This document shows positions 7,603 to 13,985 of a stretch of DNA of 33,827 nucleotides, piece after piece. Source of the stretch: CANIGN01 sp964538275. Lineage in GTDB: Bacteria > Bdellovibrionota > UBA2428. Under the pieces are notes generated by a model. The model did not search any database, was not told where the DNA came from, and worked only from the letters and a program-made list of their open reading frames with translations. Within the stretch, counting starts at the first letter, position 1, and every line of letters starts with the position of its first letter. The position numbers were made by a program, and so were the translations under genes. The DNA lies in NCBI GenBank assembly GCA_964538275.1, contig CAZIFW010000026.1, forward strand, positions 1-33,827, read 5' to 3'.

Positions 7603-7705
7603 TTTATGGCTTTAAGAATGTTTCGCTTTAGGAACAATCTGATTCGGATTCTGTAAAGTGTCGTTTGTATCTATTTGCTACAGTTGTTTATACATTCAAA
7701 TTAAG

Positions 7706-7717
7706 AACAAGCTTGTT
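7706..7717. promoter_or_regulatory. Perfect 12-bp palindrome AACAAGCTTGTT overlapping the -35 of the hydrolase gene
   Basis: The sequence is fully symmetric and overlaps the TTGTTT -35 box (7713-7718) of the plus-strand hydrolase promoter. It shares the 8-mer GAACAAGC, in opposite orientation, with the repeat at 7595-7602. A dimeric repressor could bind both sites and control the divergent genes. Confidence 0.4.
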
Positions 7718-7742
7718 TACTCTCTAAGTCGCCGGCGATAAA
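7713..7742 (+). promoter_or_regulatory. Predicted promoter TTGTTT-18-GATAAA for the hydrolase gene
   Basis: TTGTTT (7713-7718) and GATAAA (7737-7742) are 18 bp apart. The -10 ends 9 nt before the GTG start at 7752, leaving a leader of about 0-3 nt. Confidence 0.4.
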
Positions 7743-7751
7743 GATCTCTGA

Positions 7752-9092
7752 GTGGATCGGTGCATCGCTAGAAATCTTTTTTGCTTTCTAATTTATGTCT
7801 TGTTTTTTTCAAGCCCATTAGATGCACAAAGTAAGTTATTTAATTCTAAAACTTTAAAAGAGCTGAATGCAAAATTAGAAAAAGAATCTTTTTTAGGTGT
7901 TGCTGGAGCTCGCTATGAATCATCAATTTGGTCCGGGGTGGCGGCTGTAGAAACGAGAGCCTACCCTTGGTCTAAAAGTTGGTGGCGAAAAATTGATTTA
8001 AAGTGGCCAAAGGATCGAGCAGAAAATCCTTATTACCCAGGCACGGTTCCAGCGTATTACTATGAAGGCTCTGGAGACGAGTTACTTCTTATCTTTGGAA
8101 CAAGTTTTGGAACCGTAGGAAGAGGAACATGGTACCGAAAGTTTTTAAAAATTATTCGAGAAAGCCATCCCAATTCTTCAGTCCTAATTTTTCCGGGTTA
8201 TCTTTCAAAAGAAAATTTATTAGATGCTAAACCCTATTTTGCAGATTCAGGCGTTCGTTTTGTTTCCCGGGATATTTTAATACGAATTGAAAATTTTCTT
8301 TCTCAGAAAGCACTCTTAGGAAAACAGTATCGAAAAGTGGGGAGTGTAGGACTTTCAGGTGGCGCATCTTTGGTGCTTAGAATGTTACACTTCAATCGAT
8401 TCTTAAGTCGTGAGTCTGGTTGGTATCCCTATCTTTTAAATTGGGGCAATCTGGCTTTGAGTCCTGTTATGAGTGCATCAGCAGCGGCGGATGTATTGGA
8501 TGCGCAGGCGGATTATTTAGAAGCGCAAAAAAGAGTGAATTCTCACTTTGATATTGAAGATTGGTTTGTGCGCAAAGTCTTGGGGGGCTTGTTACCTTGG
8601 AATAAAAAGCTCACCACAGAGTATATGTTGGAACTTACGCGAGAGCCCGAGCGACCTGTATATCAAGAGTTACAAGGCTTAGTGGCGTATTCTGTGATTC
8701 ATGAGTTGGCGCAGTTTACTCGTCTGCAAAGTCCAGAATACAAAGGTCGTTTAAGATATAAGGATTATTACGAAGATTTTGCTCATCCCCGCCTGAAGCA
8801 AATTTTAGGCAATTCTTTCAATATGAGCTTTGAAGAGTATTCTTCTTTTTATGATTCTGCTCGATCGACTCGTGGGCCTTTGCGTTTAGTTTTTGCCGAG
8901 GACGATCCCATTCTTTCAGTGCGAGGGGTGCTTGCCCCCGAAGAAAGAGGACATCCTAAGGTTCTCAGGGTTTTACAAGCCTATAAGGAGAATCCTGCGG
9001 CTAGGGTGGATTTACTGCGATTTGGGGGTCATTTGGCCTACTTGGTAGATAATGATTATGTGGGTAGCTTGTTCCGAGAGACCTTCCGCTAA
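7752..9092 (+). CDS. Exported alpha/beta-hydrolase fold protein
   Basis: 446 residues from a GTG. A signal peptide (FCFLIYVLFFSSPLDAQ) precedes a domain with the order expected of an alpha/beta hydrolase. There is an early strand LLLIFGTSFGTVGRGTW, a nucleophile elbow VGLSGGAS with Ser at about 202, an acid in FAEDDPI (Asp 384/385), and a histidine in GGHLAYL (His 427). The spacing supports a complete Ser-Asp-His triad. The substrate is unknown; the periplasmic or outer-membrane location suggests an esterase or lipase acting on envelope or prey-derived material, but this is inference. The GTG is supported by the GATAAA hexamer just upstream and by the signal peptide that follows it. Confidence 0.7.
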   Translation: MDRCIARNLFCFLIYVLFFSSPLDAQSKLFNSKTLKELNAKLEKESFLGVAGARYESSIWSGVAAVETRAYPWSKSWWRKIDLKWPKDRAENPYYPGTVPAYYYEGSGDELLLIFGTSFGTVGRGTWYRKFLKIIRESHPNSSVLIFPGYLSKENLLDAKPYFADSGVRFVSRDILIRIENFLSQKALLGKQYRKVGSVGLSGGASLVLRMLHFNRFLSRESGWYPYLLNWGNLALSPVMSASAAADVLDAQADYLEAQKRVNSHFDIEDWFVRKVLGGLLPWNKKLTTEYMLELTREPERPVYQELQGLVAYSVIHELAQFTRLQSPEYKGRLRYKDYYEDFAHPRLKQILGNSFNMSFEEYSSFYDSARSTRGPLRLVFAEDDPILSVRGVLAPEERGHPKVLRVLQAYKENPAARVDLLRFGGHLAYLVDNDYVGSLFRETFR

Positions 9093-9169
9093 AAGTATCC
9101 TCCAGTTTTGTTCTCAGCCGCTCATGGAGCTCGCCTGGCCACATATATTATTTTACTTCATCTCTAGGC

Positions 9170-9198
9170 TTGAGATATTTCAAAACATGGAGCATAGT
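9170..9198 (+). promoter_or_regulatory. Predicted promoter TTGAGA-17-CATAGT for the rpsP operon
   Basis: TTGAGA (9170-9175) and CATAGT (9193-9198) are 17 bp apart, 11 nt before the rpsP ATG, so the leader would be only a few nucleotides. No Shine-Dalgarno sequence is present. Confidence 0.35.
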
Positions 9199-9209
9199 AG
9201 CTCCCCTAT

Positions 9210-9461
9210 ATGGTCGTAATTCGTTTAGCACCCGGAGGCAAAAAACATAACCCTGTATATCGCATTCACGTTGCGGATAAAGGCGCGAAACTCTGTGGTC
9301 GTTTCTTAGAGAAACTTGGAACTTATAAGCCTGGAAAATCAGGTTTTTTCACAATCAATGAAGAGCGTTATACGCATTGGGTATCTAAGGGCGCTCAGCC
9401 TTCTGAAACTCTTGCGAAGCTCTTAAAAGACAGCAAAAAAGCCGCAGCAAAAACTGCGTAA
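9210..9461 (+). CDS. rpsP: 30S ribosomal protein S16
   Basis: 83 residues, normal size. The family signature is clear: MVVIRLAPGGKKHNPVYRIHVADK, then GRFLEKLGTYKPG and RYTHWVSKGAQPSETLAKLLK. S16 binds 16S rRNA early in 30S assembly. It is the first gene of the conserved rpsP-rimM-trmD-rplS cluster, which confirms both this gene and its diverged neighbour. The C-terminus is a short Lys/Ala-rich tail, and its coding end contains the first copy of a 15-nt direct repeat. Confidence 0.97.
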   Translation: MVVIRLAPGGKKHNPVYRIHVADKGAKLCGRFLEKLGTYKPGKSGFFTINEERYTHWVSKGAQPSETLAKLLKDSKKAAAKTA

Positions 9462-9480
9462 TTTTTTGCGAAGCTCTTAA
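9412..9480 (+). repeat. 15-nt direct repeat across the rpsP 3' end
   Basis: TTGCGAAGCTCTTAA occurs at 9412-9426 inside rpsP and again at 9466-9480 in the rpsP-rimM gap, 54 bp (18 codons) apart. It may mark a partial tandem duplication of the rpsP tail. Confidence 0.6.
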
Positions 9481-9485
9481 GCTCA

Positions 9486-10025
9486 TTGGAAAATAGAGAT
9501 CCTAGTCTTCAAAATTCAAAGCTGATTGCACTTGCGCGTCTCATAAAGCGACATACATTCAAGGGTAATAAATGGAAAGCAGTCGCTCACTCTGGCTTGG
9601 CTGCTCCTTGGTTTAAAAACATCAAAAGTATTTATCTAGAAAACAAAGCGGTAGATGTAAGAGTGGAGGTTCCACTCAGTCATACGTCTGAGTTTTTTGT
9701 GAATTTTCCAGAAGGCTTTGAGCCGCCCGCAAAAGCTGATTTTTACATTGAACGCGCCTTATTTCCTAAATTGGATGGAGCAGATTTTTATATTTGCGAT
9801 TTGATGGGAGCCGAAGTGAAAACTTCAGTGGGTCCTTTTAGGGTTGTGGCCTATTTTGAAAATGGCGATCCTTCGAAGGGTGCGACAGCTATCAATTTAT
9901 TGCTTGAATCTGTAGAAGGTGATGATTCTAAAAAACTAGCTGTTGAAGTTCCTCTTCCACTCTTAAAAAGAGAGATGGATACTTGGATCGTTGAAGATAT
10001 AGAACTTTGGTTGGATCATGAATAA
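9486..10025 (+). CDS. rimM: Ribosome maturation factor RimM (diverged)
   Basis: 179 residues, the usual RimM length. The call rests on position between rpsP and trmD plus family-like layout. The N-terminus has LARLIKRHTFKG where RimM has 'GrigkphGlkGe', then EVPLSHTSEFFVNFPEGFEPP. The PRC-barrel part runs from ADFYICDLMGAEVKTSVGPF through VVAYFENGDPSKGATAINLLLE to EVPLPLL and IVEDIELWL. RimM helps fold the 3' head region of 16S rRNA and binds S19. The TTG start follows rpsP by 24 nt with no visible Shine-Dalgarno sequence. The gene overlaps trmD by 8 nt. Sequence similarity is low, so the name depends largely on context. Confidence 0.8.
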   Translation: MENRDPSLQNSKLIALARLIKRHTFKGNKWKAVAHSGLAAPWFKNIKSIYLENKAVDVRVEVPLSHTSEFFVNFPEGFEPPAKADFYIERALFPKLDGADFYICDLMGAEVKTSVGPFRVVAYFENGDPSKGATAINLLLESVEGDDSKKLAVEVPLPLLKREMDTWIVEDIELWLDHE

Positions 10026-10908
10026 AATCGAAATTCTCACTCTATTTCCCGAGCCCGTTCAGAGTGTTTTGGATTCTTCCATACTTCGTCGAGCTCAAGC
10101 CAAGGGTATTGTAGAATTGCATGCAAAAGATTTGCGCGCATTTGGTGTTACTAAACATCGCAACGTAGACGACACTCCATTTGGGGGTGGGCCAGGTATG
10201 TTGATTCGCGCCGATGTACTCGAAGCTGCTATTCTTGATAGTTGTGAAAAAGCTGGCGGCCGCGAAAATGTGAAAGTTATTTATGCTTCCCCTCGAGGAG
10301 TGGAAATTGCCCAAGGTCTTTGCCAAAGCTTTGCAGATTGGTTGGTACAGGGGACCCCCTCTTTAGGTCATCTTGACCTAAAAGAAGGTCCTCCCCAACC
10401 GGAGCTAACTGTAAGACCTCCGGTCTTAACAAACCCCAAAGAGGGGGGTCCCTCTTTGGGGACCCGACACTTGGTTTTTGTGTGCGGACGTTACGAAGGA
10501 ATTGATGAGCGCTTTCTGGAGAAGTGGGTGGATTTTGAGTTTAGTCTTGGAGATTTCATTCTTACTGGCGGCGAACTGCCTTCCTTGGCCTTTGTAGATG
10601 GGATTGTGCGCCTTTTACCTGGGGTGCTGGGTGATGAGCGCTCCTCGCGCCAGGAGAGCTTTACCCATGGTTTATTGGAGCATCCTCAATACACAAAGCC
10701 TCGTGAGCTCAATGGGGTTTCAGCCCCTGAGCTTTTACTTGAGGGGCATCATCTCAAAATGGAAGAATGGAAGTTAAGGGCTAGCTTAGCGCTTACTTTT
10801 GCATTTAGGCCGGATTTGATTCGGGCTCATAAGGGTGAGGGTTTTCCCAAATGGGCTTTAGCTCTTTTGGCTGAGCTTCAAAAGCGCCTCCAGAACCGCG
10901 GCGTTTAG
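10018..10908 (+). CDS. trmD: tRNA (guanine-N1-)-methyltransferase TrmD with a 41-residue insertion
   Basis: 296 residues against a usual 240-260. TrmD methylates G37 next to the anticodon using SAM and is essential for frame maintenance. Family blocks are intact: IEILTLFPE at the N-terminus, DLRAFGVTKHRNVDDTPFGGGPGM, VIYASPRGV, CGRYEGIDERF, FSLGDFILTGGELPSLAFVDGIVRLLPGVLG and ERSSRQESF. Between FADWL and HLVFVCGRYEG lie about 41 extra residues (about 110-150), beginning QGTPSLGH and ending GPSLGTRH. They are encoded by a palindromic element described separately. The insertion falls in the loop before the knot strand carrying CGRYEG, where a surface extension may be tolerated. The frame stays open, so the protein is probably functional. 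It overlaps rimM by 8 nt. Confidence 0.95.
   Translation: MNKIEILTLFPEPVQSVLDSSILRRAQAKGIVELHAKDLRAFGVTKHRNVDDTPFGGGPGMLIRADVLEAAILDSCEKAGGRENVKVIYASPRGVEIAQGLCQSFADWLVQGTPSLGHLDLKEGPPQPELTVRPPVLTNPKEGGPSLGTRHLVFVCGRYEGIDERFLEKWVDFEFSLGDFILTGGELPSLAFVDGIVRLLPGVLGDERSSRQESFTHGLLEHPQYTKPRELNGVSAPELLLEGHHLKMEEWKLRASLALTFAFRPDLIRAHKGEGFPKWALALLAELQKRLQNRGV
10350..10465 (+). repeat. Palindromic element inserted in frame within trmD
   Basis: A GC-rich block of nested inverted repeats. TTTAGGTCA/TGACCTAAA (10362-10370 and 10374-10382) has a 3-nt loop, flanked by GGACC (10352-10356) and GGTCC (10387-10391). ACCGGAG (10398-10404) pairs with CTCCGGT (10418-10424). TAAGACC/GGTCTTA (10412-10418 and 10422-10428) is an alternative to that pairing. 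CCCCAAAGAGGG (10434-10445) pairs perfectly over 12 bp with CCCTCTTTGGGG (10450-10461). The left end GGGGACCCCCTCTTTAGG is also nearly the reverse complement of the right-hand CCCAAAGAGGGGGGTCCC. It contains no stop in the trmD frame and encodes the extra residues. No second copy was found in the window. Confidence 0.8.
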
Positions 10909-10965
10909 CGAAAGCTTAAATCCCGATATCTTAAAGATTTTTTAGGTTTAGAGGACTTGCGATAC

Positions 10966-10994
10966 TTGACCCGCTCTGAAACTAAGGATTAAAT
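10966..10994 (+). promoter_or_regulatory. Predicted promoter TTGACC-17-TTAAAT for rplS
   Basis: TTGACC (10966-10971) and TTAAAT (10989-10994) are 17 bp apart and end 9 nt before the rplS ATG. It lies in the 95-bp trmD-rplS gap and could let L19 be made independently of the upstream operon from a nearly leaderless mRNA. Confidence 0.5.
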
Positions 10995-11003
10995 GCCAGA
11001 GCT

Positions 11004-11438
11004 ATGCAAAGTCTTGATAACGTTAACGCCGCATTCAATAAAAACAAAGAACTTCCGCCTTTCAAGGCTGGAGATAAAGTTGTCGTAAAGTCTAAAATCA
11101 AAGAGGGCGACAAAGAGCGTGTTCAAGCTTTTGAAGGCGTTGTGATTTCTCGTCAGGGTCGTGGCGTAAGCGCTACCTTCACTGTAAGAAAAGTTTCTGC
11201 AGGCGTAGGCGTAGAAAGAATTTATCCTTTAAACTCTCCCAACATTGTGTCTGTAGAGCGCAAAGTTGAAGGTTTCGTTCGCCGCGCTAAACTTTACTAC
11301 ATCCGTGATCTCGATGGTAAAGCAGCTCGTATTCAAGATAAGAACATTCGCTTGATGGAAAACAAAGGCGCAACAGCTGCAAGTGCTGAAGCTAAAGCGG
11401 CAAAAAAAGCTAAAAAAGAAGAAACTGCTGCTGAGTAG
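11004..11438 (+). CDS. rplS: 50S ribosomal protein L19 with Ala/Lys-rich tail
   Basis: 144 residues. The core (about 1-115) matches L19: FKAGDKVVVKSKIKEGDKERVQAFEGVVISRQ, FTVRKVSAGVGVERIYPLNSPNI and GFVRRAKLYYIRDLDGKAARI. L19 sits at the 30S-50S interface. The typical protein ends near 115-120; here about 25-30 extra residues rich in Ala, Lys and Glu (ASAEAKAAKKAKKEETAAE) follow, probably a flexible surface tail. It is the last gene of the rpsP cluster, with its own probable promoter and a strong terminator 27 nt beyond the stop. Confidence 0.97.
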   Translation: MQSLDNVNAAFNKNKELPPFKAGDKVVVKSKIKEGDKERVQAFEGVVISRQGRGVSATFTVRKVSAGVGVERIYPLNSPNIVSVERKVEGFVRRAKLYYIRDLDGKAARIQDKNIRLMENKGATAASAEAKAAKKAKKEETAAE

Positions 11439-11464
11439 TTCTTCAAGTCTAAATTGAGTTAAAG

Positions 11465-11509
11465 AAAAGGGTGCTAGCCATTTAAGGCTGGTACCCTTTT
11501 TTGTTTTTA
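11465..11509 (+). terminator. Rho-independent terminator of the rpsP-rplS cluster
   Basis: AAAAGGGTGCTAGCC (11465-11479) pairs with GGCTGGTACCCTTTT (11486-11500), a long stem with two G-T pairs and a 6-nt ATTTAA loop, followed by a T-rich tract. Confidence 0.9.
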
Positions 11510-11603
11510 AGACATTCTGAGGAATTCTTTTCCCGCTGCTCTGCGCTGATGAATATTGCTTTGCAGATTGTTGCGCACTCTTTGCCTAGATAGTTTTTCT
11601 TTT

Positions 11604-12311
11604 GTGGCTCTCGCTAAAAAAAGTCCTTTAACTGCTCTTTCAGATGCGCAGTTTTTAAAAAAAACTTCGGGCTGGATCGTAGGTTTGGATGAAGTGGGTG
11701 CTGGTTGTCTCTCGGGGCCTTTATGTGTGGCGGCTTTTGCGTTTCCAGTGGCGCATGCGGCCAATATAAATTTTCCAGTTCGTATAACGGATTCAAAAAA
11801 GCTCACTCCTGAAAAAAGAGTGGAAGCCGCAGAACTTTTAAAAGTCGTACCTGAGTGTTTTTACAAACTTTTGTGGCTCGATGTTGCTGAGATTGAAACT
11901 ATAAACATTTACTGGGCGCGAATGAAAGCTTTTTGGACTCTCATCCTAGAACTCGATGAGAAGTTTTCGAGTGAGGCTTTCTATTTTGTGGACGGGCCGA
12001 AATTGGGAATAAAACACGGAGTTACTCCTGCTGTTGATGCTCTTGAAATGATGGAAATTGAAAAAAGAATTTTAGCTCAATCCAAAGCAGATTCTAGTTT
12101 TTTTGCTGTGGCTGCTGCCTCTATTCTTGCCAAGGTAGCGCGCGATCAGCTGATTTCAGAAATGGCCTCAGAGTTTCCGCACTACAACTGGGAAAAAAAT
12201 AAAGGTTATGCAACACCAGATCACATTGAAGCCATTCGCTTGCACGGAATTTGCGAGCATCACCGTAAAACATTTTGTGGCAATTTTATTGGAGCTCAAG
12301 CTGAATTATGA
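11604..12311 (+). CDS. rnhB: Ribonuclease HII with altered GRG motif
   Basis: 235 residues from GTG 11604. Motifs: GLDEVGAGCLSGPL (Asp29/Glu30 catalytic), ITDSKKLTPEKR, FVDGPKL (third acid), and AQSKADSSFFAVAAASILAKVARD followed by YNWEKNKGYATPDH. RNase HII cuts RNA-DNA junctions, removing misincorporated ribonucleotides. The usual DEaGRG motif reads DEVGAG, so the arginine of GRG is alanine. In this family the GRG loop recognises the RNA-DNA junction, largely by backbone contacts, so activity is probably kept. An upstream in-frame TTG (11556) is possible. GTG 11604 is preferred because GATAGT lies 9 nt before it and the N-terminus then has family-like length. It overlaps the next gene by 4 nt (ATGA). 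Confidence 0.92.
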   Translation: MALAKKSPLTALSDAQFLKKTSGWIVGLDEVGAGCLSGPLCVAAFAFPVAHAANINFPVRITDSKKLTPEKRVEAAELLKVVPECFYKLLWLDVAEIETINIYWARMKAFWTLILELDEKFSSEAFYFVDGPKLGIKHGVTPAVDALEMMEIEKRILAQSKADSSFFAVAAASILAKVARDQLISEMASEFPHYNWEKNKGYATPDHIEAIRLHGICEHHRKTFCGNFIGAQAEL

Positions 12312-13447
12312 GACTTTCTCCCGTTGACCATGTCTTTACGGGAGCTGGAGCTTACCCGATTAACTTTTTATTTTTTTTTGAATCTTTAATTGATGAGCAC
12401 AAACTAAAAGCTTCTTTAGAGAAAACTTTGCAGTTTTTTTCTCCCGTCGGATCGCATTTAAAAAAGATGTCGGATGAAACTCTGGAATTCGATCAAAATT
12501 TTAAATTTGGTTGGAACGTTCAAGAAACTTTAACAGCTCCAGATATGTCTAATCTTAAAGATCTGCAGCGATATTTTAAAAGTGCCAAAAGTACAGTGGG
12601 TGAAAATCTATTAGAGGTGACGTTGAGTCACTTTCAAGGTCGTTCTGCTTTAGGGGTCAGTCTTTCTCATTGTGTAGTAGATGGTTATAGCTACTTTATG
12701 TTTTTAACCTCGTGGTCAAAAGCGATGAGGAATTTAGACTTTCATAAGCCTGATTTAGATCGCTTAAAATTAGTTCCTTTGGAAAAAGCTCCCTTCAATG
12801 AAGCTTCGGTATTTGAGGCAACGGGTTTTGCGTATTCGCAGCAAGCGCGTCCCGATGATTTAAATGATATTCGCTGGGAGCTTATTGATTACAGCGAAGA
12901 AGACCTTAAAAAGTTGTATTCAAATACGACGGCTCAAAGTGCACTTAGGCTTTCGATGAATGATGTTTTGTGTGCAGATCTTTGGAAGAAACTTGCGCGC
13001 AAATATCAAAAGTCCGGTGAAGAACTTACTTTGGCCTGTGCTTTTGATTACAGGCGGGTTTATCCAAAAATTGGACCTCTCTATTTTGGCAATGCAGTCA
13101 GGGGTGCTTCTTTTAAACTTAGTTATGATGAATTGATGAGCTCTACTAATGCACTTATTGCCGAAAAAATTGGAGGCGCAGTGCGATCTATCAATGAGGA
13201 AAAAGCTCTGGCTTCACTCCAGTACCTTGAATCTCTGCGTAATAAAAAAGGACTGGAATCCATGACTCATTTTCATGTAGCAGATCCTCAAACGGGTTTT
13301 TTAATGACAAATCTTTCACGCTTACCTTTGTTGGAACTTGATTTTGGCGCAGGCGCGCCAGTAGATTTTAGAATATTAACTCCTGCGAGAAGAACGGCTG
13401 TTATTCTGCCCCTCGCAAACGGTTTAAGAATTCAAATTGCTCATTAG
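12308..13447 (+). CDS. BAHD-like acyltransferase (transferase family)
   Basis: 379 residues. Two motifs in the right places point to the CoA-dependent BAHD/condensation acyltransferase superfamily. One is SHCVVDG with His121 and Asp125 (HxxxD catalytic motif). The other is DFGAGAPVDF (345-354) near the C-terminus, matching the structural DFGWG motif of BAHD enzymes. The N-terminal 'LSPVDH.F...' opening is also typical. BAHD enzymes are best known from plants, where they acylate alcohols and amines, and are shorter and rarer in bacteria. The substrate is unknown. No signal peptide, so cytoplasmic. It overlaps rnhB by 4 nt and is probably translated with it, though a functional link is not evident. 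Confidence 0.65.
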   Translation: MRLSPVDHVFTGAGAYPINFLFFFESLIDEHKLKASLEKTLQFFSPVGSHLKKMSDETLEFDQNFKFGWNVQETLTAPDMSNLKDLQRYFKSAKSTVGENLLEVTLSHFQGRSALGVSLSHCVVDGYSYFMFLTSWSKAMRNLDFHKPDLDRLKLVPLEKAPFNEASVFEATGFAYSQQARPDDLNDIRWELIDYSEEDLKKLYSNTTAQSALRLSMNDVLCADLWKKLARKYQKSGEELTLACAFDYRRVYPKIGPLYFGNAVRGASFKLSYDELMSSTNALIAEKIGGAVRSINEEKALASLQYLESLRNKKGLESMTHFHVADPQTGFLMTNLSRLPLLELDFGAGAPVDFRILTPARRTAVILPLANGLRIQIAH

Positions 13448-13515
13448 AGTCCGCAAAAAAATATTGTCTTTTAGAATTTCAAATGACTTGGCCTCAATAT
13501 TGCTAGTCCAAGTGT

Positions 13516-13863
13516 ATGAGGCATCAAAGAATATACAAAGGTCTTGCTGGAGAGGAGCGGGCTGCCCAATACCTCGTAGACAATGGCTACGAGGTATTGG
13601 CGCATGATTGGAAGCATCCGGAATTTAGGATTCAAATTGATTTAGTCGTTCGTCGTTCGGGACGAGCCTATATTGTAGAGGTTAAAAATCATAAATGGTC
13701 GGGCAGTGGTTTTGAGCGATTGATGAGCTGGAAACAACGCGAGCGTTTGGTGCAATTAGCTCGTAAATTAAACGATAAAAAGTTTGCTTCAACCCGTTGG
13801 GGTTTTCTTTGGGTTTGGGTCAGTGGACGTAGTTGTCAGGTTCTTGAATCGCACGAATTTTAA
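13516..13863 (+). CDS. YraN/UPF0102-family nuclease-like protein
   Basis: 115 residues, the usual family length. The N-terminus KGLAGEERAAQYLVDNGYEVLAHDWK matches the UPF0102 opening 'G..gE..A..yL...Gy.il..n.r', and IDLVVRRSGRAYIVEVKNHKW matches 'GEIDLia.d....vFVEVK.R'. The Asp and the ExK pair form a restriction-endonuclease-like core. Family members are often found near rnhB, as here. Differences from the norm: IQID in place of GEID and KNH in place of KtR. The biochemical role is not well defined. The start is supported by TAGTCC exactly 6 nt before the ATG and by the lack of any Shine-Dalgarno sequence. Confidence 0.8.
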   Translation: MRHQRIYKGLAGEERAAQYLVDNGYEVLAHDWKHPEFRIQIDLVVRRSGRAYIVEVKNHKWSGSGFERLMSWKQRERLVQLARKLNDKKFASTRWGFLWVWVSGRSCQVLESHEF

Positions 13864-13887
13864 CGTTTCATCATTATTAAGAAATGT

Positions 13888-13915
13888 AAAACTTTTAATC
13901 AGTGCTAAAAGTTTT
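13888..13915. terminator. AT-rich 10-bp perfect hairpin after the yraN-like gene
   Basis: AAAACTTTTA (13888-13897) and TAAAAGTTTT (13906-13915) pair perfectly with an 8-nt loop, 25 nt after the stop codon. The stem is AT-rich and its 3' arm ends in TTTT. It could act as a weak terminator. Confidence 0.4.
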
Positions 13916-13973
13916 GATAAGTAAATCACTCAAATAAAAGCTTTCAATGCCCAGTAAATTTCAAGGCAATCTT

Positions 13974-13979
13974 TAGAAT
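13974..13979 (+). promoter_or_regulatory. -10 hexamer TAGAAT, predicted leaderless promoter
   Basis: TAGAAT (5 of 6 matches to TATAAT) ends exactly 6 nt before the ATG at 13986. No clear -35 box and no Shine-Dalgarno sequence. Confidence 0.45.
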
Positions 13980-13985
13980 TTAGTT

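Noticed and set aside
11556..11603. Upstream TTG start for rnhB giving 16 more residues
   Set aside because: The extra segment is not family-like, and the GTG at 11604 has a -10-like hexamer 9 nt upstream, in line with other genes here.
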